Notes: generated from the sequence alone by a model not told the origin. Shown: positions 53,871 to 64,000, numbered from the stretch's first letter. The stretch is 64,000 nt of DNA from Microbacterium terregens (GCF_039534975.1 NZ_BAAAWH010000001.1:1240001-1304000); one strand, 5' to 3'. Made by a program: numbers and translations.

Positions 53871-54617
53871 ATGACAGAGACGCCCGGCCGCGTGCTGGTC
53901 ATCGTGCCGGCGTGGAACGAAGAGCGGAACGTGGGGCACACGGTGCGCGAGATTCGAGCGGCCAACCCCTACTACGACGTGGTGGTGATCGACGACGGAT
54001 CCCATGATGCGACCGCCGCGGCGGCCACTCAGGCGGGCGCGGTCGTCATCACCATGCCCTTCAACCTCGGGGTCGGAGGCGCCATGCGGACGGGATTCAC
54101 GTATGCGCAACGGCACGGGTACCACCGTGCCATCCAGGTCGACGCGGACGGGCAGCACAATCCGGCCGATATCGAGAAGGTGCTCGCCGGCCTTGAGACG
54201 GCGGACATCTCAATCGGAGCACGGTTCGCGGACGTCGGCGACTACGAGGTTCGCGGACCTCGCCGTTGGGCGATGATCTTTCTCGCCAGGGTGCTCTCAC
54301 GCGTTGCGAACACCCGACTGACAGATGCGACGAGCGGCTTCCGTGCAGCCGGTGCGCGCGCGATCGATCAGTATGTCCGCTACTATCCGGCGGAGTACTT
54401 CGGCGATACGCTCGACTCCCTCGTGGCAGCGTGCCATGCGGGGCTCAGCGTCACCCAGGTGCCTGTCGCCATGCGCCCCCGCAGGCATGGCGCCTCCACT
54501 CAGGGCACCGTCGGCGCGACGGTTTACCTGCTTCGTGCCGTCTTCGCGCTGAGCCTGGCTGTCATGCGCCGGGCGCGCCCGGTTCAGCCGCATGCTCCCC
54601 AGGAGACGGTTGCATGA
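53871..54617 (+). CDS. GT2 glycosyltransferase, dolichol-phosphate-mannose-synthase-like
   Basis: A 248-residue GT-A enzyme with VLVIVPAWNEERNVGHTV, VVVIDDGSHDAT, FNLGVGGAMRTGF and the metal site IQVDADGQHNPADIE. DATSGFRAAGARAIDQY is the usual acceptor-side motif of this branch. It has one hydrophobic stretch near the C-terminus (VYLLRAVFALSLAVM) but no full two-helix anchor. The next gene, overlapping as ATGA, is a DUF2304 protein; this pairing is common in actinobacteria, where the DUF2304 protein may anchor the transferase. Product probably a lipid-phosphate sugar. Confidence 0.87.
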   Translation: MTETPGRVLVIVPAWNEERNVGHTVREIRAANPYYDVVVIDDGSHDATAAAATQAGAVVITMPFNLGVGGAMRTGFTYAQRHGYHRAIQVDADGQHNPADIEKVLAGLETADISIGARFADVGDYEVRGPRRWAMIFLARVLSRVANTRLTDATSGFRAAGARAIDQYVRYYPAEYFGDTLDSLVAACHAGLSVTQVPVAMRPRRHGASTQGTVGATVYLLRAVFALSLAVMRRARPVQPHAPQETVA

Positions 54618-55009
54618 TTGTGTTCTTCAGCATTGCGCTCGCCGTACTCATCCTGGTCGGCGTCATCTGGATGCTTCTGGCCCGCAGGCTCCGCGAGAAG
54701 TACGCCGTCCTGTGGTTGATCATCGGGCTCGCCGTGCTCATCCTCGGGATCTTCCCACAGCTACTGTTGTGGCTGACGGAGACTCTCGGTGTGCAGGTGC
54801 CCGCAAATCTGCTGTTCTCGCTGGCGATCATCCTGCTGTTGGGCGTCACACTGCACCTGTCGTGGGAACTCTCGCAGGCCGAGGACGAGATACGGCGTTG
54901 CGCGGAGGAGGCGGCGATCGCTCGCGCCGAGATCGCCGCGCTGAGTGACCGGCTCTCGGAGCTGGACCGCCGGATCGGGGACGTCGAGCCGGGCGGCACG
55001 CTCGCGTGA
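54614..55009 (+). CDS. DUF2304 membrane protein
   Basis: A 131-residue protein with three membrane helices (about 2-20, 32-52, 63-85) and a C-terminal heptad-rich segment (about 88-125) likely to form a coiled coil. The REKYAVLWLIIGLAVL segment between helices is the DUF2304 signature. It overlaps both neighbours (ATGA upstream, GTGA downstream), which are glycosyltransferases, so a role as membrane partner or anchor is plausible. Its exact function is not known for the family. Confidence 0.82.
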   Translation: MIVFFSIALAVLILVGVIWMLLARRLREKYAVLWLIIGLAVLILGIFPQLLLWLTETLGVQVPANLLFSLAIILLLGVTLHLSWELSQAEDEIRRCAEEAAIARAEIAALSDRLSELDRRIGDVEPGGTLA

Positions 55010-55947
55010 CCCCGAATCAGATCTGGGCCGTTGTGACCTCATATCGCCCTGAAGCAGAGTTGATCGCCGCGTTAAGTGCCCTGCGAGACCAGGTCGACGA
55101 GCTTGTCGTCGTCGACGACGGCAGCGGACCAACTGCAGAACCGATCCTGCGAGAAGTGGAGAGCCAGGGAGTTCGGGTCATCCAGCTGCCCACCAACAGC
55201 GGCATCGCGTTTGCCCTGAACGCCGGACTCCGCGCTGCGCTGGATGGGGGCGCCGAGGCGATAGTGACGTTCGACCAGGACTCTGTGGTCGAGAGCGGCT
55301 TCGTTGCAGCGCTGCTCGCGGCGCGCGCCCGTGCCCGCACAGCCGGCCGCGCGTACGGCCCGATCGTTCCGGAATACTTCGCTGACGTGCGTCAGGTGCA
55401 TCGCGTGGAGCGCGACGGCACGCTGATCAGTCGGCACGCGATCCAGTCGGGCATGCTCCTGGACGCGGACCTGCTGCACGAGGTCGGGCTGATGCGCGAG
55501 GACTTGTTCATCGACCTCGTCGACACCGAATTCGAGCTGCGTTGTACCGCGGCCTCTCGCCCGACGATCGCCGCGCCCGGCCTGACGTTAGCCCATAGCC
55601 TCGGCCGTCAGTACGAGCGGCGCATGTTCGGCCGATTGGTGCGCCTGCCCGGCATCCCGCCGGTGGTCACGCTGAGCGCACCGTTCCGCTACTACTACCG
55701 GGTACGCAACCGCCTTGTCATCAATCGCGCGTTCTGGCGGGTGCAATTCGGTTGGGTTGCGCGCGACACGGTGCTGGAGGTCATCCACTACGCAAACGCC
55801 TGGCTGCTCGCGCGGCCAAGGCGGGCGCTCTGGCACCTCTACCGGATGGCGGCGCACGATGCCCGCCGCGGACGGATGGGCGGCATGACGGCAGAGCTCC
55901 TAGAGGTGGCGTCGGCCATCAGCTGGTCAGCTTCCCCGGCGGAGTGA
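55006..55947 (+). CDS. GT2 glycosyltransferase, rhamnosyltransferase-like
   Basis: A 313-residue enzyme of the RfbF/WbbL-like GT2 branch, often rhamnosyltransferases: IWAVVTSYRPEAELIAAL, QVDELVVVDDGSG, NSGIAFALNAGL, and donor metal site VTFDQDSVVESGF, then SGMLLDADLLHEVGLMREDLFIDLVDTEF. The C-terminal part is basic and may bind the membrane. A dTDP-rhamnose donor fits the family and the presence of rml genes, but is not proven. It overlaps the DUF2304 gene as GTGA, and its 3' end overlaps the convergent flippase gene by 29 bases. Confidence 0.85.
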   Translation: MTPNQIWAVVTSYRPEAELIAALSALRDQVDELVVVDDGSGPTAEPILREVESQGVRVIQLPTNSGIAFALNAGLRAALDGGAEAIVTFDQDSVVESGFVAALLAARARARTAGRAYGPIVPEYFADVRQVHRVERDGTLISRHAIQSGMLLDADLLHEVGLMREDLFIDLVDTEFELRCTAASRPTIAAPGLTLAHSLGRQYERRMFGRLVRLPGIPPVVTLSAPFRYYYRVRNRLVINRAFWRVQFGWVARDTVLEVIHYANAWLLARPRRALWHLYRMAAHDARRGRMGGMTAELLEVASAISWSASPAE

Positions 55948-57169
55948 CATCGGGCTCGGGCATCTGCCGGAGCGCGCGGACTGCGGGGATGACGAGTACC
56001 GCAAATGCGGTCGCCTCCGAGGCAGCGACTCCGAGAGCGACCAGACCGGCGGATCCCGCTGCCGATCCGGCGATCATCGTGGCAAGGCCGACAACCGCCG
56101 CCGCGATCGTCGCGGTGAACACCAGTCGATACTTGTGCGATGGGATCAGGATGTTTCGGATGAGCGGCGTGGTTGTGGACAGGAAGAAGAATGCGACTCC
56201 GAATAGGGCGCTGGGGACGGGGGCGGCCGCCACGCTCGCGCCGAACAACAGAGCAGTCGCCCAGGGCCCGAGCGCGGCGATCGCGAGCCCACCCAGCACT
56301 CCGAGCGAGACGTGCGAGACGATCGCCAGACGGTGCCGACGGTGTCGGTCAGGCGCTGCCGGCTCGAGCACCCATGCCTGGAAAGCATTGCCGAACGCGA
56401 TCACGGCCATGATGGCGATGCGGTAGACGCGGTCGGCGGATGCGAAAGAGCTCGCCTCGGACGCGCCGAGACCGGCCGTTGCAATCGGGATAGCCGTTGA
56501 GCCGTACGCATTGCCTGCCGCGTCAATGGCGGCGGTGGGCACCAGCGTCCGCAGCACGGTGCGCAGGCCGCGTGAAGCCGCATCACCGCGCATGCCTCCG
56601 TGCGCAGTCACCCGGGCATGGATCGCGAACGCGGGAACCGTGAAAGCGACCAGCAGTGCGGGATACCACAGCACCTGGCCGGTCAACCCGACGACGGGAA
56701 GGGAGATGAGGGATGCTGCGAGCTTGGGTAGGGCGTCGAAAACCATCAGCCCACGCGGGTTACCCTGACCGATGCAGAACCATGCGGGCGTGAAGCCCCC
56801 AACGGTCATCGCCACCGCGACCGCCACGGATTCGAGACGGAAAGAAGGCCCCGAGATCAGGAAGGTCGCAAGCGCCGCCGCGGGGATCGCGATCGCGGAG
56901 GTCACGAGTCGCGAGTAGACGCTCTCGTGGAGGATGACGGCTTGCTCCTGTGGGCTGCCCGCCCGGGCCACCCGGACCGGACCGACGATTCCCCACCCGA
57001 ACAGCACGCCGACCATGCCGAGGATGCCGATCGACTGACCCGCCGAGAAGTTCGCCCAGCCATCGGCGCCGACGATGCGCGAAATGACGGGAAGTATGAT
57101 GAAGGGAGCGAGCGCCGAGAGGATCGGAGCCCCCGTGAAACCCGCGAGCCTGAGCATGAGCGACCGCAT
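55919..57169 (-). CDS. Oligosaccharide flippase (Wzx/MOP-like)
   Basis: A 416-residue protein with about 12 helices and the layout of the MOP/Wzx export family: an N-terminal GAPILSALAPFIILPVISRIVGADGWANFS, a charged FSAGQSIG turn, and internal repeats of paired helices. It would flip a lipid-linked glycan unit made by neighbouring transferases. The ATG is only 57 bases from the divergent GT2 gene. It is the third type of export machine in the window, next to two ABC systems. Confidence 0.8.
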   Translation of the reverse strand: MRSLMLRLAGFTGAPILSALAPFIILPVISRIVGADGWANFSAGQSIGILGMVGVLFGWGIVGPVRVARAGSPQEQAVILHESVYSRLVTSAIAIPAAALATFLISGPSFRLESVAVAVAMTVGGFTPAWFCIGQGNPRGLMVFDALPKLAASLISLPVVGLTGQVLWYPALLVAFTVPAFAIHARVTAHGGMRGDAASRGLRTVLRTLVPTAAIDAAGNAYGSTAIPIATAGLGASEASSFASADRVYRIAIMAVIAFGNAFQAWVLEPAAPDRHRRHRLAIVSHVSLGVLGGLAIAALGPWATALLFGASVAAAPVPSALFGVAFFFLSTTTPLIRNILIPSHKYRLVFTATIAAAVVGLATMIAGSAAGSAGLVALGVAASEATAFAVLVIPAVRALRQMPEPDVTPPGKLTS

Positions 57170-57225
57170 TGGAAGCCAGTTTAGTGCCGGTGCCCGCCCG
57201 ACGCGTCGAAGGACGGCCTGGCCCC

Positions 57226-57978
57226 GTGAGTAAGCCCGTGTTCGTCAGCGTCTGCATGGCGATGTACAACGGCTCGGCCTACGTCGAGCACCAGCTTCGT
57301 TCGATCCTTGCGGAGCTCCGGCCGGGTGACGAGGTGGTCGTCGTCGACGACGCAAGCACTGACGATTCCGTCGAGATCGTCGAGGGCATCGGTGATGATC
57401 GCGTGCGAGTCATTCGCCAGCCGGTCAATAGGGGGTATGTGCGCTCCTTCGAGGCCGCGCTGCTCGCCGCGCGCGGTGACGTGATCCTCCTGGCCGACCA
57501 GGACGACGAGTGGGTGCCCGGTCGTCGTTCGATACTCGTCGGCGCAGCCGGGGCGGCCGGCGTCGCGGCATCCAATCTGGAGCTGCTCGGTACGGGAGAA
57601 CCGCTGCGTTCGCCCTTATCGGGGCGTCCCTGGCGTCTGCGCGCAGCTACTTCTGGTCAGCGGCTGCGCAACGAGCTCCGAATTCTCGCTGGAGCGGCGC
57701 CGTACTTCGGGTGCGCGATGGCGGTGCGGCGCGACATGCTGGGTGTCATCACGCCGTTTCCCGCGTTCCTGACCGAATCCCACGATCTGTGGATCGCGAC
57801 GGTCGCAAACGCGACGGGCCACATGACCCACGTCGAGACGGCCACGGTGCGGCGACGCGTGCACGACGCGAACGCGTCGTCGCCGCGACCGCGCGGATTG
57901 CGCCGCGCACTCGGATCGCGCTGGATGCTGGTGCGCGCGTGGCGAGAGGCGCGTCGACGGCCTCGACGGCCGGCGTGA
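57226..57978 (+). CDS. GT2-family glycosyltransferase
   Basis: A 250-residue GT-A enzyme with VSVCMAMYNGSAYVEHQLRS, EVVVVDDASTDDS, QPVNRGYVRSFEAAL and the donor site ILLADQDDEWVPGR. It belongs to the branch with LADQDD, typical of rhamnosyl- and galactosyl-type transferases in O-antigen loci. The C-terminus is strongly basic. The GTG was chosen from the protein start; AAGGA is 12 bases upstream, rather far, and a TTG 19 codons earlier is an alternative. It ends two bases from the convergent acyltransferase gene. Confidence 0.82.
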   Translation: MSKPVFVSVCMAMYNGSAYVEHQLRSILAELRPGDEVVVVDDASTDDSVEIVEGIGDDRVRVIRQPVNRGYVRSFEAALLAARGDVILLADQDDEWVPGRRSILVGAAGAAGVAASNLELLGTGEPLRSPLSGRPWRLRAATSGQRLRNELRILAGAAPYFGCAMAVRRDMLGVITPFPAFLTESHDLWIATVANATGHMTHVETATVRRRVHDANASSPRPRGLRRALGSRWMLVRAWREARRRPRRPA

Positions 57979-57979
57979 G

Positions 57980-59086
57980 TCAGACGCCCTGGATGTCGCC
58001 TGGAGGGCCGACCGGTTCGGGCCTGAGGTGACCGCCCTTCGGCCGCACCCGCAGCATCGCGGGTCGCTCGATGAGTACCCAGCTCAGCCACGCCAGTGCG
58101 AAGGTTGCGATGATCGTGATGAGGATGTAGATCGGCATCCCGAGAGCGACGCCGCCGACCAGCACCACCAGCTGCTGCACCGGCCATGCGTAGATGTAGA
58201 ACCCGTACGACACGTCATTCCGCGCGACCCACGAAGGTTGTGGGATCCAGGTCGACAGCGACAGGAGTCCGTAGGCGAGGAGCGGCGCTGAGGCCTGGCC
58301 GCCCCATCGGGGGATCAGCCAGATGAATGCGACTGCCGCGACGAGCGCTGCAATGCCCAGCAGTCTGTTCACGCCCCACTTCTCGATCAGGAAGAACATC
58401 AGTGAGCCGCCCAGGAAGAACGGCAGCAGTCGGGCGAACAGCTCGAAGCTCACGTCGAGACCAACGCGCTGAGCGCCCCCGATCAGCGCGTACATCGCCA
58501 CGCTCAGCGCCCACAGGACGCCGACGAGGATGGGCGATCGTCGGAACACCGCGACGAAGCCCAGCACCCAGATGACGATGTAGCAGAGGAACTCGTAGAA
58601 CAGCGTCCACAGCGAGCCGTTCCACGCGCCGGGGTACGGGACGCTCTGAAGCGTTGCTCCGATGCTGTAGTGGTCGATGTAGAGCGCGAGGTTCCCCCAC
58701 ACGTATTGGAAGGGGGTGATCGGCGTCGTGAAGAACCCCGCCAGCGAGCCCTGTTCGATCAGGAGCGCTGCCGGTGCGAACACGAAGGCGGTGACCACGA
58801 GAACGACGACGAAGGCCGGGTAGATACGGGCGACGCGATGAAGGAGATACTCGCCCGGGGATGTGCGCAGGCGGCTGCGCGTGATCAGGAAGCCGCTGAG
58901 AACGAAGAACCCGGCGACTGCCCAGCCGCCCAGGTTCTCGCCTTGGATCGATGGCCCCGATCCGTGGCCGGCGACATACCAGCTGTGTGCGAACAGCACC
59001 AGCGCTGCCAGGATGAGGCGGAAGAGGTTGAGGCTGTTCCTGCGGAAGGGGTATGGCGTGCCGCGCAGCGCCGCCGACAGGGTCAC
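57980..59086 (-). CDS. Acyltransferase-3 membrane protein
   Basis: A 368-residue O-acyltransferase with about ten helices. Motifs are SLNLFRLILAALVLFAHSWY (conserved histidine), GWAVAGFFVLSGFLITRSRL, EYLLHRVARIYPAF, NGSLWTLFYEFLCYI and a final LSWVLIERPAM. It most probably acetylates a surface polysaccharide on the outer face. There is no fused or neighbouring SGNH protein, unlike the other copy. The GTG overlaps the stop of the upstream SDR gene as GTGA, so it is in one unit with that gene; the open frame further upstream lies inside the SDR gene. Confidence 0.88.
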   Translation of the reverse strand: MTLSAALRGTPYPFRRNSLNLFRLILAALVLFAHSWYVAGHGSGPSIQGENLGGWAVAGFFVLSGFLITRSRLRTSPGEYLLHRVARIYPAFVVVLVVTAFVFAPAALLIEQGSLAGFFTTPITPFQYVWGNLALYIDHYSIGATLQSVPYPGAWNGSLWTLFYEFLCYIVIWVLGFVAVFRRSPILVGVLWALSVAMYALIGGAQRVGLDVSFELFARLLPFFLGGSLMFFLIEKWGVNRLLGIAALVAAVAFIWLIPRWGGQASAPLLAYGLLSLSTWIPQPSWVARNDVSYGFYIYAWPVQQLVVLVGGVALGMPIYILITIIATFALAWLSWVLIERPAMLRVRPKGGHLRPEPVGPPGDIQGV

Positions 59087-60219
59087 TTCAGCAGGTTCCG
59101 CGACGACATCTCCGCCAGAGAGCGTTCGTAGTCGTCGCCCTCGATCGGTTCGGTGAGAGCCCACTCGACGAAGCGGGCGACTCCCTCGCGGAACCCGATC
59201 GAGGGAGAGTAGCCGAGGATACTGCGCAGTCTCGTGGTGTCTGCGATGTTGTGACGGATGTCGCCGAGCCGGTAGTTGCCCGATACCCGTGTAGGCACCT
59301 CGGTGCCGAACGCGGCGAAGAGCGAGTCGATGACCTCAAGCACAGTGGTGGCGACCCCGGAGCCGACGTTGAACACCCCACCCGCCGCACCGGGGTGCGC
59401 TGCGGCGCGGAAGGTGGCCTCGACCACGTCGTCGATGTAGACGAAATCACGGCTTTCCAGCCCGTCCTCGAAGATGTTGATCTCCTTGCCCTGCCGGATC
59501 AGGGTCGAGAAGATCGAGAGGATCCCGGTGTACGGGTTCTTCAGAGACTGACCGGGACCGTAGACGTTCTGGTAGCGCAGTGACACCGGCTCGATGCCGA
59601 TCGTCGGAGCCACAGTCAGGATGAGTGACTCCTGCACCTGTTTGGTGATGCCGTACACCGACGAGGGGTGAAGCTTCGCGTTCTCGTCGGTCGGGAGAAC
59701 AGTGAGGGCGCCCGCGCCGGACAAGTGAACCTCGAAGTCACCGGCCGCCATGTCGGCGTCCGCGCGATGCGGCGGGTAGACGATCCCCCCCTCTTCGGTG
59801 CGGTACGCTCCCTCGCCGTAGATCGAGCGGGACGAGGCGAGCAGGATCCGCCTCACGCCATGCGGCTCGTTGGCGAGGAGATCCAGCATCTTGGCGGTGC
59901 CGCCGACATTCGTTTCGGTGTACCGGTTGATCTCGTACATGGACTGGCCGGTGCCGGTCTCTGCCGCCAAGTGGACGACGACCGTGGCGCCCGCCAGCGC
60001 GCGGCGCAGATCGTCGGTCGAGGTCACCGTGCCGTGGATGACCTCAGCCACGCCATCGAGGGAACGCAGCAACGGCGACGTCACGGCGGGGTCGTCGCCA
60101 TGCACCTGCGGGATCAGCGCGTCGAGGACGACGACCGTATGGCCGTCCGCGACGAAGCGCCGGGCGAGGCGCGTGCCGATGAACCCGGCTCCGCCGGTGA
60201 TGAGCACATGATCGGGCAT
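59083..60219 (-). CDS. NAD-dependent sugar epimerase, dTDP-L-rhamnose 4-epimerase-like
   Basis: A 378-residue extended SDR with [59 protein letters not shown] and catalytic Tyr189/Lys193 in SSVYGITKQVQES. The DxLxPQVHG segment and the long insert around 140-185 are features of the dTDP-L-rhamnose 4-epimerase group (WbiB-type), which makes dTDP-6-deoxy-L-talose. A UDP-glucose 4-epimerase role is less likely because of these segments but not excluded. It is followed by a coupled acyltransferase-3 gene, which could acetylate the resulting sugar. Confidence 0.72.
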   Translation of the reverse strand: MPDHVLITGGAGFIGTRLARRFVADGHTVVVLDALIPQVHGDDPAVTSPLLRSLDGVAEVIHGTVTSTDDLRRALAGATVVVHLAAETGTGQSMYEINRYTETNVGGTAKMLDLLANEPHGVRRILLASSRSIYGEGAYRTEEGGIVYPPHRADADMAAGDFEVHLSGAGALTVLPTDENAKLHPSSVYGITKQVQESLILTVAPTIGIEPVSLRYQNVYGPGQSLKNPYTGILSIFSTLIRQGKEINIFEDGLESRDFVYIDDVVEATFRAAAHPGAAGGVFNVGSGVATTVLEVIDSLFAAFGTEVPTRVSGNYRLGDIRHNIADTTRLRSILGYSPSIGFREGVARFVEWALTEPIEGDDYERSLAEMSSRNLLK

Positions 60220-60255
60220 GCGGGTGACTCCTGGCGTGGGGACCCGCGGGCGGGG

Positions 60256-61146
60256 TCAGAGGGCGACGATGTGCGTCAGCGTCGATTCTATCCCGGCCCG
60301 GTTTCCGTCCTTGATGACCTTCGGCAGTTCGGTGATCGCGTGCAGACGCGACATCACGCGCGCCCGGGCCGCCCGCGCCGTGCGATGCCAGCCGTGAGCC
60401 TCGGCGAGCCGCCGCGCCTCGGTGTAGTACGTGCGCTCGTCACGGAACCGGCGCCCGTCCAGGAGGGTCTTCTGCGAGACGCTGCCACCGTGTCTGCGAT
60501 AAGAGAAGGCCAATGTCGGGTTGTAAGCGAGCGTGCCGCCGTCGAAGGCGATGTCCATCAGCAGTGCGAGGTCCTGGATGATCGGCAACCCTTCGCGAAA
60601 GTCGATGCGCTGGAGGGTCTCAGTGCGGAAGGTTAGAGAAGGCCAGTAGAGCCAGTCGCCGCGGATCAGGCTGGTCGCCATCCGCTCCCCAGTGAGTACG
60701 GCCGTCCCCTCCCCGCCGCGCGGCGCGAGGACACCTTGCTTCACACGATCCGCGAGAGGGTTGACGATCGTGCCGCGCTCGTCGATAACCCGCACCCCCG
60801 GCTGGATGACGTCCGCGTCCGGCACCTTCGTCATCGTGTGGGTGACCACATCGACGTAGTTCGGATGCAGCAGATCATCGCAACCGAGTATCGCGATGTA
60901 CTCGGTCGTCGCCCGCCTGATCGCCTCCCGATAGTTCTCCGTGATGCCGAGGTTCACCTGATTGCGCGTGTAAGAGACGCGGTCATCGTCGATCGCGGCG
61001 AAGTACGCCGGCACGGTGTCGTCCGGGTAGCAGTCATCGATGACGATCAAGCGCCAATCGGGATTGCGCTGCGCGCGCACCGAGTCGACCGTCGCATACA
61101 GAAGTGCGGGTTCGCCCCAGAAGGGCACGAAAATCTCGAGGGTCAT
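60256..61146 (-). CDS. GT2-family glycosyltransferase
   Basis: A 296-residue GT-A enzyme: LEIFVPFWGEPALLYATVDS, RLIVIDDCYPDDT, VNLGITENYREAIRRA and donor site AILGCDDLLHPNYVDVV. The motif YRRHGGSVSQKTL and a basic helical C-terminus are typical of transferases in surface-polymer loci. The ATG has GGTGGA 3 to 4 bases upstream, a close but usable site; a much longer frame upstream has no homology and was rejected. It is divergent from glf. Confidence 0.85.
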   Translation of the reverse strand: MTLEIFVPFWGEPALLYATVDSVRAQRNPDWRLIVIDDCYPDDTVPAYFAAIDDDRVSYTRNQVNLGITENYREAIRRATTEYIAILGCDDLLHPNYVDVVTHTMTKVPDADVIQPGVRVIDERGTIVNPLADRVKQGVLAPRGGEGTAVLTGERMATSLIRGDWLYWPSLTFRTETLQRIDFREGLPIIQDLALLMDIAFDGGTLAYNPTLAFSYRRHGGSVSQKTLLDGRRFRDERTYYTEARRLAEAHGWHRTARAARARVMSRLHAITELPKVIKDGNRAGIESTLTHIVAL

Positions 61147-61188
61147 ATCTCCACCAGGGTAGGGGAGGTCCCCGGTGCCCACCTGTGA

Positions 61189-62421
<1,233 letters not shown>

Positions 62422-62432
62422 CGCGGCGCCCA

Positions 62433-62438
62433 TAGACT
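62433..62438 (+). promoter_or_regulatory. -10 box of the second ABC exporter
   Basis: TAGACT, 7 bases before the GTG. Confidence 0.45.
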
Positions 62439-62445
62439 CGACTCC

Positions 62446-63237
62446 GTGACCACAGCCGCTGTCGGCGCTCCGGGCTCGCCCAGGCGCTACCTCCACGCGC
62501 TGTGGCTCCTTTCCGCGCGCGACCTGCGCGTCCGGTATGCCACGAGCGCGCTCGGCTACCTGTGGTCGGTGCTCGACCCGCTGGTGATGAGCCTCATCTA
62601 CTGGTTCGTCTTCACGCAGGTCTTCGGCCGCGGCGTCGGCGAAGAGCCGTACATCATCTTCCTCATCACTGCGCTCCTGCCGTGGGTCTGGTTCAACGCC
62701 GCTGTGTCGGACTTCACGCGTGCGTTCAACAAGGACGCCCGTCTGGTGCGCTCCACCGCCATCCCGCGCTCGATCTGGGTGAACCGCATCGTTCTCAGCA
62801 AGGGCGTCGAGTTCCTCTTCTCGATTCCCGTGCTCGTCCTGTTCGCCGTCTTCTCCGGAGCGACCGTCGGCTGGGGCATCCTCTGGTTCCCGTTGGCGGT
62901 GCTGCTTCAGACGGCACTGCTGGTCGGGTTGGGGCTGCTCGTGGCGCCGCTGTGCGTGCTGTACACCGACCTGGAGCGCACGACGAAGCTGATCCTTCGT
63001 GCGCTGTTCTACGCCTCACCCATCATCTACGGCGTTTCGGACCTGCCCGCGCCCTTCCACCAGATCGCCGCGTTCAACCCGCTGGCGGGGATCTTCACGC
63101 TGTACCGGGCCGGGTTCTTCCCCGACCAGTGGGACACCCTGAGCGTCGTGATCGGCGCCGTCGTGAGTATCGCACTCCTCGGGCTCGGCATCCTGGTCTT
63201 CCGCCGTCTCGAGCGTCCCGTGCTGAAGGAGCTGTGA
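62446..63237 (+). CDS. Polysaccharide ABC exporter permease (Wzm/RfbD type)
   Basis: A 263-residue ABC-2 permease with SARDLRVRYATSALGYLWSV as gating helix, about six membrane helices and NKDARLVRSTAIPRSIWVNR as coupling segment. It resembles the galactan exporter permease of mycobacteria and O-antigen Wzm proteins. Its stop overlaps the ATPase start (TGATG). The glf gene 24 bases upstream on the same strand suggests a galactofuranose polymer as substrate. Confidence 0.9.
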   Translation: MTTAAVGAPGSPRRYLHALWLLSARDLRVRYATSALGYLWSVLDPLVMSLIYWFVFTQVFGRGVGEEPYIIFLITALLPWVWFNAAVSDFTRAFNKDARLVRSTAIPRSIWVNRIVLSKGVEFLFSIPVLVLFAVFSGATVGWGILWFPLAVLLQTALLVGLGLLVAPLCVLYTDLERTTKLILRALFYASPIIYGVSDLPAPFHQIAAFNPLAGIFTLYRAGFFPDQWDTLSVVIGAVVSIALLGLGILVFRRLERPVLKEL

Positions 63238-63977
63238 TGGCAGGGGTGGCGATCGAGGTCCGCGACCTGGGCGTGCGCTTCCGGCGCAATCGCCGAGGAC
63301 GGCGGAGCTTCAAGGACCTTTTCGCGGACTCGTCGCGCCGGTCGAAGCCGGGTGAGTTCTGGGCGCTGCGGAACGTGTCCTTCGACGTGCGTCCTGGCGA
63401 GTCGATCGGGGTGGTCGGCCGGAACGGCCAGGGCAAGTCGACACTGCTCAAGCTCGTTGCCGGAGTCCTTTTGCCCGACGAAGGCAGGGTGACCGTGCAC
63501 GGCGGGGTCGCCCCGCTGATCGAGATCACCGGCGGATTCGTCGGTGACCTGACAGTGCGCGAGAACGTCCGCCTCACGGCGGGCCTGCACGGGATGTCAC
63601 GGGCCGAGGTCGCGCGGCGATTCGATGGGATGATCGACTTCGCCGAACTGCGGGACTCGATCGACACGCCCTACAAACACCTGTCGAACGGCATGAAGGT
63701 GCGTCTGGCCTTCTCCGTCGTCTCTCAGCTCGAAGAGCCGATTCTGCTGGTCGACGAGGTGCTCGCGGTAGGCGACAAGGCGTTCCGCGAGAAGTGCTAC
63801 CGGCGCATCGACGAGCTTCTCGCCGAGGGGCGGACGCTCTTCTTCGTCAGTCACAACGAGCGGGATCTGCGGCGCTTCTGCACGCGCGGCCTCTACCTGG
63901 ACAAGGGCGAGCTGGCCCTGGATGCCCCGATCGGCGAGGTACTCGACCGCTACAACGCGGACTACAACGCGGGCTGA
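63237..63977 (+). CDS. Polysaccharide ABC exporter ATPase (Wzt/RfbE type), short form
   Basis: A 246-residue ATPase with Walker A VVGRNGQGKST, signature HLSNGMKVRLAFS, Walker B PILLVDEVLAVGDKAF and the SHNERD switch. A ~15-residue RFRRNRRGRRSFKDLF segment precedes the first strand, as in Wzt/TagH proteins. There is no C-terminal carbohydrate-binding domain, unlike the ATPase at 36753-37949. The ATG was chosen over a GTG one codon earlier because AAGGAG lies 5 bases before it. It ends 23 bases before the window edge. Confidence 0.92.
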   Translation: MAGVAIEVRDLGVRFRRNRRGRRSFKDLFADSSRRSKPGEFWALRNVSFDVRPGESIGVVGRNGQGKSTLLKLVAGVLLPDEGRVTVHGGVAPLIEITGGFVGDLTVRENVRLTAGLHGMSRAEVARRFDGMIDFAELRDSIDTPYKHLSNGMKVRLAFSVVSQLEEPILLVDEVLAVGDKAFREKCYRRIDELLAEGRTLFFVSHNERDLRRFCTRGLYLDKGELALDAPIGEVLDRYNADYNAG

Positions 63978-64000
63978 CTCCCGGCCGGTGTCGCCCCGAG

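Overview
The window is high-GC DNA (roughly 55 to 75% G+C in the lines I counted) with the gene content of an actinobacterium, most likely Microbacterium or a close relative in Microbacteriaceae. It has an acyl-CoA carboxylase set (biotinylated alpha, beta, small epsilon, biotin ligase, Maf), an LpdA-type flavoprotein without redox cysteines, many GTG starts, and many -10 boxes placed 5 to 9 bases before the start codon, as in leaderless actinobacterial transcripts. No rRNA, tRNA, CRISPR array, insertion sequence or phage gene was found, and no gap between genes exceeds about 300 bases.

Bases 1-25,060 are mostly housekeeping. In order: a PTS block (lone IIB, HPr, enzyme I) opposite a PRD/EIIA-type transcription regulator; a purine phosphorylase, phosphohexomutase and MFS exporter unit; lpdA; the acyl-CoA carboxylase alpha gene and maf; a TrmA/RumA RNA methyltransferase; a LuxR-type two-component system with a third membrane partner; accD-accE divergent from birA; a PH-domain membrane protein; purK and purE; and an LCP phosphotransferase coupled to purE, which leads into the surface-polymer region.

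Bases 25,061-63,977 form one large cell-surface glycan region. It contains at least seven soluble or membrane-anchored glycosyltransferases, an RgpF-like protein, two acyltransferase-3 proteins (one coupled to an SGNH/AlgX-like partner), a lipoprotein, a large secreted LGFP-repeat protein, two Wzm/Wzt ABC exporters, one Wzx-like flippase, UDP-galactopyranose mutase, and genes for dTDP sugars (RmlA, RmlB, an RmlC-like epimerase, a 4-keto reductase candidate and a dTDP-rhamnose 4-epimerase candidate).

The most interesting part is 40,413-51,665. A minus-strand operon (rmlA, rmlB, a large membrane protein, a DegT-family aminotransferase, a GtrB-like GT2, GtrA, and a fused N-acetyltransferase/3,4-ketoisomerase) holds every step needed to make a dTDP-3-acetamido-3,6-dideoxyhexose, load it on a membrane lipid, flip it and transfer it outside the cell. 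Its large membrane protein is one of four in two unnamed GT-C-like paralogous families that cluster here. I propose this as a Gtr-style surface-modification system with an amino-deoxy sugar; the function is inferred from family assignments and gene order.
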